From an uncultured Candidatus Saccharibacteria bacterium (GTDB lineage: Bacteria > Patescibacteriota > Saccharimonadia > Saccharimonadales > Saccharimonadaceae): 64,000 bases of DNA. Positions 56,096-63,677 of this stretch are shown here, one piece after another; within the stretch, counting starts at the first letter, position 1, and each line of letters opens with the position of its first letter. The notes beneath the pieces were generated by a model. That model did not search any database. It was not told the origin of the DNA and was given only the letters and a program-made list of their open reading frames with translations. A program made the position numbers and the translations under genes. Location: NCBI GenBank assembly GCA_948614045.1, contig CAPFSK010000002.1:62001-126000 (forward strand). Direction: 5' to 3'.

Positions 56096-56783
56096 CGAGC
56101 TAGTAACCTTAGTTGACGACAATCGAATTACAGAAATCACCAATAAGGACAAGTTGCGAGAATACCTTAACAACAGCCCGCCAGAGAAATGGATAAAAGA
56201 GCATCCGTTTGCAGCAGGCGTAAAGTACTTGCCGATTGATAAGACTGAGACATTGCTCGATACGATATTCCAAGATTGGCGAGTAGAGATTAAGAGTGTT
56301 TCTCAACTAGCACAATCCGTTTGTACAGTTGTAAGGTTACACTACCGTGACCCAATTACGAGCGAATGGACGTTCCATGATGGTGTCGGCGCAGTTCCCC
56401 TTAAGACTGACAAAGGGTTCTCTGCGGCAGACCTATCGCATATCAAGTCTGACGCAGTAGCAACCGGTGCGCCCGCAGCTGTTGCGTTCGCCATTAAAGA
56501 CGCTGCTGACCATATTGGCAAAATCTTTGGGCGCGACTTAAACCGCAAAAATACTGTCAACTTGGCTGGTATCTACAAGAACGCCAAAGAACCAGAGACC
56601 GACGACGCTAGCAGCTCTATCCAAAAGCTAGAGCAGGCTAAAACCATTGAAGAATTAAAACAGGCTTTCATGGGCTTGCCGCGAGAGATTAGGCTTAGTA
56701 AGCAAGTGATCGCCAAGAAAGACGAACTGAAGACTAAATTAGTAAAGGAGATACATGAAAATCCTAAAAATACAGCAAAATAG
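56082..56783 (+). CDS. Phage single-strand DNA annealing protein (Rad52/Erf/RecT-like)
   Basis: 233 residues. The region VRLHYRDPITSEWTFHDGVGAVPLKTDKG in pieces and then KSDAVATGAPAAVAFAIKDAADHIGKIFGRDLNRK in pieces fits the Rad52/DdrA/Erf pattern (a GxG strand followed by a helix with A-x-x-x-A-x-K-x-A-x-x-x-x-G). It probably anneals single strands for phage recombination, paired with the exonuclease that overlaps its 3' end. The tail from about 180 is charged and helical. The family branch is inferred by eye. Confidence 0.7.
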   Translation: MTKSSELVTLVDDNRITEITNKDKLREYLNNSPPEKWIKEHPFAAGVKYLPIDKTETLLDTIFQDWRVEIKSVSQLAQSVCTVVRLHYRDPITSEWTFHDGVGAVPLKTDKGFSAADLSHIKSDAVATGAPAAVAFAIKDAADHIGKIFGRDLNRKNTVNLAGIYKNAKEPETDDASSSIQKLEQAKTIEELKQAFMGLPREIRLSKQVIAKKDELKTKLVKEIHENPKNTAK

Positions 56784-57555
56784 TGAGGAATGGCTCGAGT
56801 TCCGTAAAGGTAAAAGTGGCGGTTCAGAGTTTGGCGATTTATTCCCAACTAAAGCACCTCTTAAGGCTGACATCATGGCAGTTCTCACTGCAAAAGGCGT
56901 CGAGTTTAATAAGACCGACAAGATGGATGTATTGCTTAGAAAAATGCAACCAGAGGACATTGCTCGCCTCAAGCTAGAGATGGACTTGAAAGACCATTAC
57001 TATGAACTGCTTGCTAGCAGTGTAGCAAGAGATCTTACGCCAAACGACTATGCTGACCGTATTCCGAACATAGCAAATATGACGAAACTAGAGTTTGCTG
57101 CTGCTCGAGGACATCTACTTGAGTCTGAGGCGCGCGTAGCGGTCTCTGAAAAACTTGGCATTGACTTTAAAGGTGAAGATGAAGTCTGGATAAGTGACGA
57201 ATGTGACGACATCTACGTTTCTCCAGATGGCTGGAAGACCGATGATGACGGCAAGATTCGCACTGCTCTTGAAATTAAGTGCCTTAATTCTACGGAAATC
57301 GTTAAGGCTAACCGTACAGGTGAGTACCCTAAAGGATATTACCCTCAAGTCTGTAAATACTTCATGGTAAATGATGATCTAGAAGTTCTTTACTTCGCCA
57401 TGTACACTGATTTAATTCCCGGACTCGAGTTACAACTTTGGAAAATTGAACGTAATGATGTTGCTGACGACCTCAAAATTATGAAGATCTTTGAGAACCA
57501 AATTATGGAGCGTCTACGAAAAGACATTAAAGAAATCGAGAATATGGGGTTCTAG
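56755..57555 (+). CDS. YqaJ-type phage exonuclease (lambda Exo-like)
   Basis: 266 residues. QQNSEEWLEFRKGKSGGSEFGDLFP in pieces is the family N-terminal motif (W-x-x-x-R..G-x-T/S/G), ARGHLLESEAR has the Glu, VSPDGW and ALEIKCLN supply the Asp and E-x-K of the PD-(D/E)XK core, and YYPQVCKYFMVND the Gln helix. It digests one strand from DNA ends for the annealing protein. GGAG before ATG 56755 inside the previous gene; overlap of 29 bases implies coupling. Confidence 0.88.
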   Translation: MKILKIQQNSEEWLEFRKGKSGGSEFGDLFPTKAPLKADIMAVLTAKGVEFNKTDKMDVLLRKMQPEDIARLKLEMDLKDHYYELLASSVARDLTPNDYADRIPNIANMTKLEFAAARGHLLESEARVAVSEKLGIDFKGEDEVWISDECDDIYVSPDGWKTDDDGKIRTALEIKCLNSTEIVKANRTGEYPKGYYPQVCKYFMVNDDLEVLYFAMYTDLIPGLELQLWKIERNDVADDLKIMKIFENQIMERLRKDIKEIENMGF

Positions 57556-57556
57556 C

Positions 57557-57919
57557 ATGAAAAGCCAAGATGAACGAATTCTGGTTATAGAACAAATGTC
57601 GGAGAGGAATGAGTGGGTAGCAGATATAGCTGAAACCATTAGTAAAGCTTGTTCTGAGAATCAACGAGGTTTCGTTTTTATACCCTTCACCCACGCGTCT
57701 GCTATGACAAAAACTGATTCCCCTAGAAGTTGTCTGCTGACCGATTTAGATCCCACAGAGTTTATGGCAGCAATAGCTTCGGGTATTGCAAACTACTGTC
57801 GCTTTAGAAAATGTATTTATTCCAAAATTGACTCCAAGCAAACATTTATGGACGGCTCAGAAATGGCTAAATACATCCTAGATGGAGTTAAGGGTATGGA
57901 GGATAGCAATGGCAAATAG
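57557..57919 (+). CDS. Unknown phage protein, 120 residues
   Basis: Starts one base after the exonuclease stop. Mixed helix and strand, acidic; the segment ERNEWVADIAETISKACSENQRGFVFIPF in pieces and a FMAAIASGIANYCRF helix. Probably recombination associated from its position between the exonuclease and SSB-like genes. No family recognised. Confidence 0.6.
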   Translation: MKSQDERILVIEQMSERNEWVADIAETISKACSENQRGFVFIPFTHASAMTKTDSPRSCLLTDLDPTEFMAAIASGIANYCRFRKCIYSKIDSKQTFMDGSEMAKYILDGVKGMEDSNGK

Positions 57920-58190
57920 CAACTTACAAAAAATCGGCCGTCTCATGGTCAAGAATGGTACTTATAAAGACAAGGATGGCAAGGAGAAGAATCGCTACCA
58001 TGAAATTGGCATCGTATTGGCCACACCTCATCACAGTCAGATGTGCGTCAAGTTGCACGCCAATGGCTTCGGCGAAGGTCAATTTGCCAGCATATTCTAT
58101 GATGATGAAAAGAAACCAAACTTCACCGATAAAGAGCCTCTTAATGGTGCAGAAGTAGATGATATGGCACCAGAGGAAATACCATTTTAG
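57909..58190 (+). CDS. SSB-like single-strand DNA-binding protein
   Basis: 93 residues. A small beta domain (NLQKIGRLMVKNG, KNRYHEIGIVLATP, FASIFYDDEK) and a tail DDMAPEEIPF that copies the acidic-hydrophobic C-terminal tip of bacterial SSB (DDDIPF), which recruits repair enzymes. Shorter than a full OB-fold SSB (about 110 before the tail). With the annealing protein and exonuclease it completes a recombination set. ATG 57909 is inside the previous gene. Confidence 0.7.
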   Translation: MANSNLQKIGRLMVKNGTYKDKDGKEKNRYHEIGIVLATPHHSQMCVKLHANGFGEGQFASIFYDDEKKPNFTDKEPLNGAEVDDMAPEEIPF

Positions 58191-58223
58191 ATAATCAATT
58201 TTAATCCATAGGAAAGGAGAAAT

Positions 58224-58472
58224 ATGGAAGAAGAAATTAAAGTAAACGGTAATTTTGCCGTAAAAGTTGGCAATATGTGGGCGAAGCAAGAATATGGCGA
58301 TTCCGTATCGCTTACAGACCAGCCCGATAAGTTAATGGGGTTCAAGAAGGCTTATGAATTGTCCAAAAAGGTAGGCGGCAGGATCTCTATGTTCAAGCCA
58401 CAAGAAATTGGTGAATCTGAATTAAATAATTTGGCGCTAGCGGCTGGAATCGGCAACAAAGAAGAGGAGTAA
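58224..58472 (+). CDS. Unknown phage protein, 82 residues
   Basis: AAAGGAG seven bases before ATG. VNGNFAVKVGNMWAKQEYGDSVSL in pieces suggests a small beta domain, followed by helices and an acidic end (GNKEEE). No family. Confidence 0.55.
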   Translation: MEEEIKVNGNFAVKVGNMWAKQEYGDSVSLTDQPDKLMGFKKAYELSKKVGGRISMFKPQEIGESELNNLALAAGIGNKEEE

Positions 58473-58478
58473 CTTAAT

Positions 58479-58643
58479 ATGATACTAAAAAATAAAGCAG
58501 ATGGTCAAGAATACCGAGTCAAAAGCGAAGAGTACGATGGCGGGGTATGTATCTTTGCTGTGGCAACACAGACTGGCGCAAAAGATTTCGTGATGCACTA
58601 TCATACGCTCGAGGAACTAAATAATGACTGGGAGGATGCGTAA
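58479..58643 (+). CDS. Unknown phage protein, 54 residues
   Basis: GAGGAG eleven bases before ATG. Strand-rich: YRVKSEEYDGGVCIFAVATQ, FVMHYHTLEELNNDW. Small beta domain; no family. Ends the first block of phage genes before the RNA-containing stretch. Confidence 0.5.
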   Translation: MILKNKADGQEYRVKSEEYDGGVCIFAVATQTGAKDFVMHYHTLEELNNDWEDA

Positions 58644-58736
58644 TAGGTGGGACGCCGATGGCGCTAGTAGGTTTTATTATTTTTACTATTAGCCGCGTAG
58701 ACCGTGCCATCATCTACCTCCACAATTAATCTTTTT

Positions 58737-58878
58737 GACTACGACCTCGATTTGGATCTATATACGTCATTGATTAGGGGCATCTTAAAAGAGCTAAGCA
58801 AATTTATGTTGCTCCGCAGGTAATATGACTTCAATCAAACACCTGTAAGTTATATAGCTCTGAATAGGGGTCGTAGTC
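58737..58878 (+). ncRNA. Candidate structured RNA
   Basis: A 12-base closing stem GACTACGACCTC (58737-58748) / GGGGTCGTAGTC (58867-58878, one G-T pair) holds about 118 bases with an inner AGCAA / TTGCT hairpin (about 58795-58812), and CAGGT / ACCTG (58817-58821, 58841-58845). No open frame explains it. It lies directly upstream of the tRNA-like sequence. No known family recognised; 58644-58736 holds nothing else I can support. Confidence 0.4.
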
Positions 58879-58893
58879 GCAAATTAACAATCA

Positions 58894-58955
58894 TGGCTCG
58901 AGAAATATATTGGTAAGCAGTCGACTAGCAGTGGGTTCAAATCCCACCCGAGCCA
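58894..58955 (+). tRNA. Truncated tRNA-like sequence
   Basis: Acceptor TGGCTCG / CGAGCCA, a D-loop-like ATTGGTAA and a perfect T arm GTGGG-TTCAAAT-CCCAC, but only 30 bases lie between the acceptor and the T arm, about 10-12 short, so the anticodon arm seems missing. No CCA. A tRNA remnant, a tRNA mimic, or an att-type copy of a tRNA 3' end. Confidence 0.4.
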
Positions 58956-58999
58956 TAACGAATAGGCTACTAATATTTCCCGCTTAGTTTTAGTAGCCC

Positions 59000-59028
59000 G
59001 GTGACACCAACGACTAGTTCGTGTCACC
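59000..59028 (+). other. Hairpin between the tRNA-like sequence and tRNA-Met
   Basis: GGTGACAC (59000-59007) / GTGTCACC (59021-59028) with a 13-base loop; six bases before the tRNA. Possible processing or termination element. Confidence 0.4.
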
Positions 59029-59033
59029 AATCT

Positions 59034-59108
59034 TGGAGGGATGAGCACCGGAAGCTCGACAGCCTCATGAACTGTAGTCGGCAGGTTCGACTCCTGCCCC
59101 TCCAACCA
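59034..59108 (+). tRNA. Phage tRNA-Met (CAT anticodon), possibly tRNA-Ile2
   Basis: Acceptor TGGAGGG / CCCTCCA, D arm GAGC-ACCGGAA-GCTC, anticodon stem ACAG / CTGT with loop CTCATGA (CAT), T arm GCAGG-TTCGACT-CCTGC, then A and encoded CCA. Elongator Met or lysidine-modified Ile cannot be told apart here. An encoded CCA, absent in the chromosomal tRNA-Gln, fits phage origin. Confidence 0.88.
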
Positions 59109-59111
59109 CAT

Positions 59112-59182
59112 CCTAGCGAGACGCCAAGCCAATAATGACCTCCTAATTCATTATTTACACTAATCTTTGGCATCTCGCTAGG
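59112..59182. other. Large hairpin downstream of tRNA-Met
   Basis: CCTAGCGAG / CTCGCTAGG closing stem, continued by GCCAA / TTGGC and an inner AATAATG / CATTATT; a second stem GCGTCTCTCT / AGAGAGGCGC follows at about 59183-59216. Probably for termination or processing. Confidence 0.5.
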
Positions 59183-59253
59183 GCGTCTCTCTTGGGCTGC
59201 GAGGGAGAGAGGCGCTCTTAAATATTTAGGTACTAATAAGGAGGAATACGGGC

Positions 59254-59586
59254 GTGAGCCAATCAAAGTTAGAAAAGATTCAAAGAGCAATTAGGTCTAA
59301 GCATTATTCATATCCACGTATTGCCGAAAAATACGATGTGAGCATTGAAGAAGTTCGTAGGATTGCTAAGCCGTTGCAACAAGAATGGGGCCAACGACGT
59401 AAAGCTCGAAAAGAGTTGGATAGAATCACGAATGAAGCCAAATATGATCGTAGGGATTACGAAATTCCTAAAAGCCGCGTGCATAATTTTTGCGTAAGAA
59501 TTGTCGGTATATTTCTTCTAATTTGCCTCCTTGCCGTAATAGGTAGCGTGGCGGTTGGTATTGCGCGCTGGGCATTAGGGGTTTAG
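59254..59586 (+). CDS. Phage protein with helix-turn-helix-like start and C-terminal span
   Basis: 110 residues. The start EKIQRAIRSKHYSYPRIAEKYDVSIEEVRRIAK in pieces reads like a helix-turn-helix; a basic middle follows, then a membrane span (about 83-106, IVGIFLLICLLAVIGSVAVGI). GTG start 59254 after AAGGAGG with a spacing of about 14, so a downstream start cannot be excluded. Perhaps a membrane-tethered regulator. Confidence 0.6.
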   Translation: MSQSKLEKIQRAIRSKHYSYPRIAEKYDVSIEEVRRIAKPLQQEWGQRRKARKELDRITNEAKYDRRDYEIPKSRVHNFCVRIVGIFLLICLLAVIGSVAVGIARWALGV

Positions 59587-59588
59587 AT

Positions 59589-59828
59589 ATGAAAGAGTTT
59601 GATTTTGAACATCCAGATTTCATGAGACACCAAGAAAGCGTACGGGAATGGCTAAAATCACATTATCGCCAAACTGTCACAGAGGACGAGTATGTTGCCG
59701 CCATGAAAGAATTACGCAAAAATGACAGCGGTAAACGCGTCAGGCGTAGTCGCTGTCCATCCAATTTAAGATACCACTATCGTATGCTAAACGAGAAATT
59801 TGGATTTTTCGTAGGGGAGAAATCGTAA
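59589..59828 (+). CDS. Unknown phage protein, 79 residues
   Basis: Begins two bases after the previous stop. Charged, helical, with FDFEHPDFMRHQESV and a basic KRVRRSRCPSNLR patch that might bind nucleic acid. Overlaps the next ATG by one base. No family. Confidence 0.55.
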   Translation: MKEFDFEHPDFMRHQESVREWLKSHYRQTVTEDEYVAAMKELRKNDSGKRVRRSRCPSNLRYHYRMLNEKFGFFVGEKS

Positions 59829-59989
59829 TGATGAGAATCTTAGAAAGAATAGTGCTAGTGGGCATATTCTTATTAGCTATCGTTATTGGTGTTGGTGTGG
59901 CCGTCATAGTTATAGAAGCGGTTGACCACACCCGTCAAACAGCTTGCTTTGATTATAAAACGCCAGAGGCGTGTGAGGGGGTCGAATGA
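59828..59989 (+). CDS. Small single-span phage protein
   Basis: 53 residues: MMRILERI then one span (VLVGIFLLAIVIGVGVAVIV) and a short external end with two Cys (TACFDYKTPEACEGVE) that could form a disulfide. GGGGAG before the ATG. Overlaps the next gene by four bases. Confidence 0.5.
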   Translation: MMRILERIVLVGIFLLAIVIGVGVAVIVIEAVDHTRQTACFDYKTPEACEGVE

Positions 59990-60090
59990 GCAGAAATTGG
60001 CTAGAAATTGTTGAGGAGAAAAGACGTAAAAACATTCTTCGCAAGCAGCATGCTGCCGCGCTAAAAAATATTTATGACATGGAGGAATGA
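59986..60090 (+). CDS. Tiny basic phage protein, 34 residues
   Basis: ATGA overlap with the previous stop; amphipathic basic helix (VEEKRRKNILRKQHAAALKN). Site GAGGGGG upstream. No family. Confidence 0.45.
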   Translation: MSRNWLEIVEEKRRKNILRKQHAAALKNIYDMEE

Positions 60091-60092
60091 AT

Positions 60093-60302
60093 ATGATTGA
60101 TGAAGAAACATATAAGCAACAAATGCGAGCCAAACAGGGCAAACGAAAGATTCGGCAGAAAGGTAGTAATGACGATTTCGCCTTAGCTAAGGCGACCCAC
60201 ATCGGTAATGGCAGATTTATGTACAAGTTCATTGAGGGTGAACGCAAGGAGCAAATACTATGGGAAGAACAGGTAGAAATTAAACCAAAAGGAGTAGAAT
60301 AA
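60093..60302 (+). CDS. Unknown phage protein, 69 residues
   Basis: ATG 60093 is seven bases after GGAGG; an ATG at 60087 is too close. Basic first half (KQQMRAKQGKRKIRQKG), then strands (HIGNGRFMYKFIEGER). No family. Confidence 0.5.
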   Translation: MIDEETYKQQMRAKQGKRKIRQKGSNDDFALAKATHIGNGRFMYKFIEGERKEQILWEEQVEIKPKGVE

Positions 60303-60620
60303 ATGACAACATTCTTTATTTCCCAACCTATGAACGGAAAAACTGATGAGGAGATTAAAGCCGATCGTAGAAAATGTGAAGCTTGGCTCGCTAAAGCCTT
60401 TGGCTCTGCTACTATTATTGACAGCTTTATTGCAGAGGATGCGCCAAAAGATTGTAAAAATATTCCAGCATGGTATCTAGGTGAATCTATCAAGAAACTT
60501 GCGAGAGCAGATGTACTGGTACTATGGGGCGATTGGATAGACGCAAGAGGATGCCTATTGGAACGGGAAGTGGCCATTAAATATGGGATTCCGGTTATCG
60601 AGAATGGAGGAGAAAAATGA
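60303..60620 (+). CDS. DUF4406 / nucleoside 2-deoxyribosyltransferase-like protein
   Basis: 105 residues. TTFFISQPMNGKTDEEI is the DUF4406 start; LARADVLVLWGDWIDARGCLLEREVAIKYGIPVI in pieces has the Asp and Glu pattern of the nucleoside 2-deoxyribosyltransferase-like fold. Common in phages; may act on nucleobases or nucleotides. AAAGGAG before ATG; overlaps the next gene by four bases. Confidence 0.82.
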   Translation: MTTFFISQPMNGKTDEEIKADRRKCEAWLAKAFGSATIIDSFIAEDAPKDCKNIPAWYLGESIKKLARADVLVLWGDWIDARGCLLEREVAIKYGIPVIENGGEK

Positions 60621-60922
60621 GAGGACTATTGCCTGAAGATGCCACGATAAAGGCAGCTTTACGGCTCAGGTACAAAACGGAAACTGGGCTAGATTTAGAT
60701 AAAACTAATCTTCGCTTGCTACCTTACATCCAGTATGTTTTGATGAACGAGCAGATATTTGATCGAGCCAAGTTATCTAGGGAGGAAGCCAAAATTATCA
60801 AAGATTTGCGTGATGCTGGGTGCTTAGGTGTTCGTAACGGGAAGTTTCAATGCACTGATAGATTTTGGGCTTGTATGAACGAAATTCTTTACTACACCTA
60901 TGTAGACAGGGAGGAAAAGTAA
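60617..60922 (+). CDS. Unknown phage protein, 101 residues
   Basis: ATGA overlap. Helical; IKAALRLRYKTETGLDLDKTN, LSREEAKIIKDLRDAG and a C-terminal Trp/Tyr-rich RFWACMNEILYYTYV. Winged-helix-like in order, but I cannot name a family. Confidence 0.55.
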   Translation: MRGLLPEDATIKAALRLRYKTETGLDLDKTNLRLLPYIQYVLMNEQIFDRAKLSREEAKIIKDLRDAGCLGVRNGKFQCTDRFWACMNEILYYTYVDREEK

Positions 60923-60924
60923 AA

Positions 60925-61362
60925 GTGCCACTACTTAATTACACAACTAAAGTCTCAGCTGATAAAACTGTCGCTGAAGTGCAGAAATTGCTAGCTAAAG
61001 CTGGCGCACGAGCTGTGCTGTCAGAATATGACGAACATGGTAATGTGTCGTCGGTATGTTTCAAGATGCTGGTTAATGGCAGGGAGATTGGCTATAGGTT
61101 ACCAGTCGAACCAGACAAAGTTTTGGGTGTACTCAAATCTCAAAGAGGTGTAGCGCCTGGCTATCGTAATCTAGATCAAGCACGTCGTATTGCTTGGCGT
61201 ATTGTCAAAGACTGGATTGAAGCGCAGCTTGCGATCATTGAGACGCATATGGTTGAGCCAGACCAAGTATTCTTACCGTATGCTATCACTCCAAGTGGTG
61301 AAACACTATATGGTGAAGTGATGAGTCGTGGGTTATTAGATGCAGGGGGACAAAATGACTAA
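60925..61362 (+). CDS. Unknown phage protein, 145 residues
   Basis: GTG 60925 with GGGAGG about nine bases before it. PLLNYTTKVSADKTVAEVQKLL, GARAVLSEYDEHGNVSSVCFKML in pieces and AWRIVKDWIEAQLAIIE describe an alpha/beta protein seen often in phage early regions; the pattern is known to me only as a hypothetical phage family. The upstream in-frame extension is not used. Confidence 0.65.
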   Translation: MPLLNYTTKVSADKTVAEVQKLLAKAGARAVLSEYDEHGNVSSVCFKMLVNGREIGYRLPVEPDKVLGVLKSQRGVAPGYRNLDQARRIAWRIVKDWIEAQLAIIETHMVEPDQVFLPYAITPSGETLYGEVMSRGLLDAGGQND

Positions 61363-61573
61363 ATATACTCATAGAAGTCAAAAATTAGACTTTTACCTTG
61401 ATAAACAAGTCGAAATTTAATTTAAGGATGGCGCAACAATTAGAGGAGTCCTTAAATGGATTGACGATGCGCAAACAGGGTATATGCCCAATATGTATTT
61501 ATTGCTCAGATCATTGCCAATATCATTCCGTAAATCTCACGTTAAGAATATCAGGGGTGTATCAAATGTTTAA
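61355..61573 (+). pseudogene. Phage small beta-barrel gene interrupted by an in-frame TAA
   Basis: One frame of 73 codons with a single TAA at 61418-61420. Before it: MTKYTHRSQKLDFYLDKQVE, after it: FKDGATIRGVLKWIDDAQ and SFRKSHVKNIRGVSNV. Joined, this is a coherent strand-rich protein of the kind with a 'V-x-I-x-F-x-D-G-x-x-x-x-G-V-L' first half and 'F-R-K-S-H-V-K' end. The TAA stands where a Glu or similar residue would fit (GAA to TAA). Most simply a nonsense mutation. Confidence 0.6.
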
Positions 61574-62048
61574 TTATGCACAGGACAACAATGTCCTAAC
61601 CAAAAGTAAGCATTCCAACATCAATGTCGGAATGCTGAACTTCCAGCCTATGCCTAAGCGGTTTATGGTTTGGGATAAGAAGCAAGAGAATTTTATTGTT
61701 CCCGAAAACTGTGATACTAGAAAATGGTTATATATAGAAGAACTAGCTATTTTTATGCACCAGTTAGGGATAGGTGGGTTTGGAGATGAAACTAGAAGCC
61801 GTTATATCATAGTTCAATCCACCAATCTCTTCGACAAAGACGGCAAGGAGATTTGGGAGGGGAGTATTGTTGACTACAACGATGATGGAGAAGCGCTGGG
61901 TATCGTAGTAGGTATTGATGGCCAGTGGCAGCTGAAAGACAAGAATGACAATCTAATGTTCCTTAAAGGTGCGCCACATCAAAAGCTAGTCGGTCACATC
62001 TTATCAAACCCAGAGTTGTCAAGGAGGAATAATCATGACGATAACTAG
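61566..62048 (+). CDS. YopX-family phage protein
   Basis: 160 residues from ATG 61566 (AGGGGTG six bases upstream). YopX pattern: MPKRFMVWDKKQENFIVP, then STNLFDKDGKEIWEGSIVDY and GIVVGIDGQWQL. The family is common in phages of Firmicutes and others, function unknown. The first 28 residues before MPKRF are not part of the domain, so ATG 61650 is an alternative start. Confidence 0.78.
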   Translation: MFNYAQDNNVLTKSKHSNINVGMLNFQPMPKRFMVWDKKQENFIVPENCDTRKWLYIEELAIFMHQLGIGGFGDETRSRYIIVQSTNLFDKDGKEIWEGSIVDYNDDGEALGIVVGIDGQWQLKDKNDNLMFLKGAPHQKLVGHILSNPELSRRNNHDDN

Positions 62049-62325
62049 AGACCGGAACAGCGAAAAGTTGGAGCAATTCGACGTGTGCCGTAATATCTAC
62101 CAAGACGGGAGCATACAGTTCTATTACTACATCGGTTCGACAGAAATGGTAGAGTTCCGTGGCAAAGTGATGGCACTATTCTCTAACGTCAATAGCGGTC
62201 GCGTCCACACCTACGAGCGGCGCAATGGCCAGGTGCAGGCAATGGAAAAAATACCAGACTTGAGTGGTCTCACCGCCGAAGCCCAAAAACGAGTCAAGGA
62301 AGAAATAGTAAAGTTTGAAGACTAA
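62035..62325 (+). CDS. Unknown phage protein, 96 residues
   Basis: GGAGG nine bases before the ATG, overlapping YopX by 14 bases. Strand-rich (FDVCRNIYQDGSIQFYYYIG) then helical with KRVKEEIVKFED. No family. Confidence 0.55.
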   Translation: MTITRDRNSEKLEQFDVCRNIYQDGSIQFYYYIGSTEMVEFRGKVMALFSNVNSGRVHTYERRNGQVQAMEKIPDLSGLTAEAQKRVKEEIVKFED

Positions 62326-62358
62326 TTATTTGTGCTAAGAGGATGGAGAAAAAAGACG

Positions 62359-63093
62359 ATGCCTAAGATTTTAGTAATCCCCGACATCCATCTCAAATAC
62401 GAGATGTTTGACCGAGCAGAAAAGATTTTAGAGGATGGCAAAGCAGATTTTGCTATACAACTAGGTGATATGTTTGATGACTGGGATATGCAGTTTGCAA
62501 CTGCATATTATCAGAGAACAGCAAAACGCGCCATAGAGTTCCAGAAGAAGTTCCCGAAGACGCTTTGGTGTATGGGAAATCATGACCTTGGCTACTATAA
62601 GCCAGAATATGGCAGACGAGAAACTGGACATAGTAAGATTATGGAACAGGAGATGGAAAAACTGCTACAAGAAATGCGAGGCAGCGGAATTCACCAAAAG
62701 ATAGCCCATGCCGTGGATACCGTCGTTTTCAGCCACGCTGGAATAACAGAAAGCTGGATTGATCGACAAAAACGACTTATAACTTATCCCGCTGATGGTT
62801 GGGTTGGAGTTGGGGATATGTTGCGACTGGCAAATAATGCTGCGCTCGATGAACTTTGGCGAGAAGATTCACCAATTTGGGCAAGGCCGCAGGATAGCGA
62901 ACGGCTTAAATTATGGTGGCCAAAACGATATATGCAGGTAGTCGGACATACACCAATGGAGGGTATTACTTTCGAGAATAATCTGTTATCGACGGATGTA
63001 TTCTCTACTTACTCGAATGGTGCTCCGATAGGAGATAGTCGGTTCGTAATTGTTGATACTGATAGCCAAAGCTGGAAATGCGTAAAGGAATAG
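62359..63093 (+). CDS. Calcineurin-like metallophosphoesterase
   Basis: 244 residues. All five metal motifs can be seen: IPDIHLK (D-x-H), QLGDMFDDW (GD), CMGNHDLGYY (GNHD), FSHAGIT (H) and VVGHTPMEG (GH). Family members act as phosphatases, phosphodiesterases or nucleases; phage versions may be PnkP-like or DNA-processing. ATG 62359 is 12 bases after GGAG; the GTG-initiated longer frame from 62332 is rejected because PKILVIPDIH is the family start. Confidence 0.88.
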   Translation: MPKILVIPDIHLKYEMFDRAEKILEDGKADFAIQLGDMFDDWDMQFATAYYQRTAKRAIEFQKKFPKTLWCMGNHDLGYYKPEYGRRETGHSKIMEQEMEKLLQEMRGSGIHQKIAHAVDTVVFSHAGITESWIDRQKRLITYPADGWVGVGDMLRLANNAALDELWREDSPIWARPQDSERLKLWWPKRYMQVVGHTPMEGITFENNLLSTDVFSTYSNGAPIGDSRFVIVDTDSQSWKCVKE

Positions 63094-63101
63094 GAGGATT
63101 C

Positions 63102-63497
63102 ATGAGGCGATTTATTAGATTTATGGGTGAAGCAGAACTCGAAAAGTATCTTAAAGGTAAGGAGCTTATAAATGAGACCATCCATAATGGTAGAATCAAG
63201 GGTTCGTTTAGCTTCTGCTTCTTTGATTCGGAAAAAATAGACCCGATAACAGCTAATCACCTATTGATGGGGATTGCGACTTTAGATTATATGGTTGAGT
63301 TTATAGTCGAGGACGATATAGCTGATAAAGTTTTAACTAAATCAAAAGGAGCATACCACTTACCGAATGCCCCACTCACGAAATCAACAGTATTGGAGGA
63401 ATATTGTACAAAAACCTATAGTCGTAAAGATTTCATGCCATATCAAATCTGGCACTTAATGATGAAGTATCCAGTAATAAATTTTTCGGACAAATGA
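63102..63497 (+). CDS. Unknown phage protein, 131 residues
   Basis: AGGAGG before ATG 63102. FIRFMGEAELEKYLKGKELIN opening and a GSFSFCFFDSEKIDPITANHLLMG middle; the fold looks like an ADP-ribosyl-type small domain only in its first line and I do not assign it. Alpha/beta. Confidence 0.55.
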   Translation: MRRFIRFMGEAELEKYLKGKELINETIHNGRIKGSFSFCFFDSEKIDPITANHLLMGIATLDYMVEFIVEDDIADKVLTKSKGAYHLPNAPLTKSTVLEEYCTKTYSRKDFMPYQIWHLMMKYPVINFSDK

Positions 63498-63500
63498 AGA

Positions 63501-63677
63501 ATGCGTAAAAGACGACTACAAAAAGAACTCGACGAGGCAGTGCGTCGCATTGCCGATTTAGAAACAAGATGTTGGATATATGAAGGTATCATTCAAGCTA
63601 GTGGCTTCGATTGTTGCCTTATACAAGAAGAAAAACCAGAAATGGGCTTTATTGGAAGGAGAAAAACGAATGCGTAA
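63501..63677 (+). CDS. Small coiled-coil phage protein, 58 residues
   Basis: Starts with a basic helical segment MRKRRLQKELDEAVRRIADL (coiled-coil-like), then an aromatic stretch with a Cys pair (GFDCCLIQ). The upstream site is weak (GAAGA). Overlaps the next gene by eight bases. Confidence 0.4.
   Translation: MRKRRLQKELDEAVRRIADLETRCWIYEGIIQASGFDCCLIQEEKPEMGFIGRRKTNA

Noticed and set aside
59024..59290. Minus-strand frame over tRNA-Met
   Set aside because: Covers the tRNA and hairpin region; no promoter or site.
61418..61420. Recoding of TAA as a sense codon
   Set aside because: Many genes in the window, phage genes included, end in TAA at the expected place, so general recoding is excluded.
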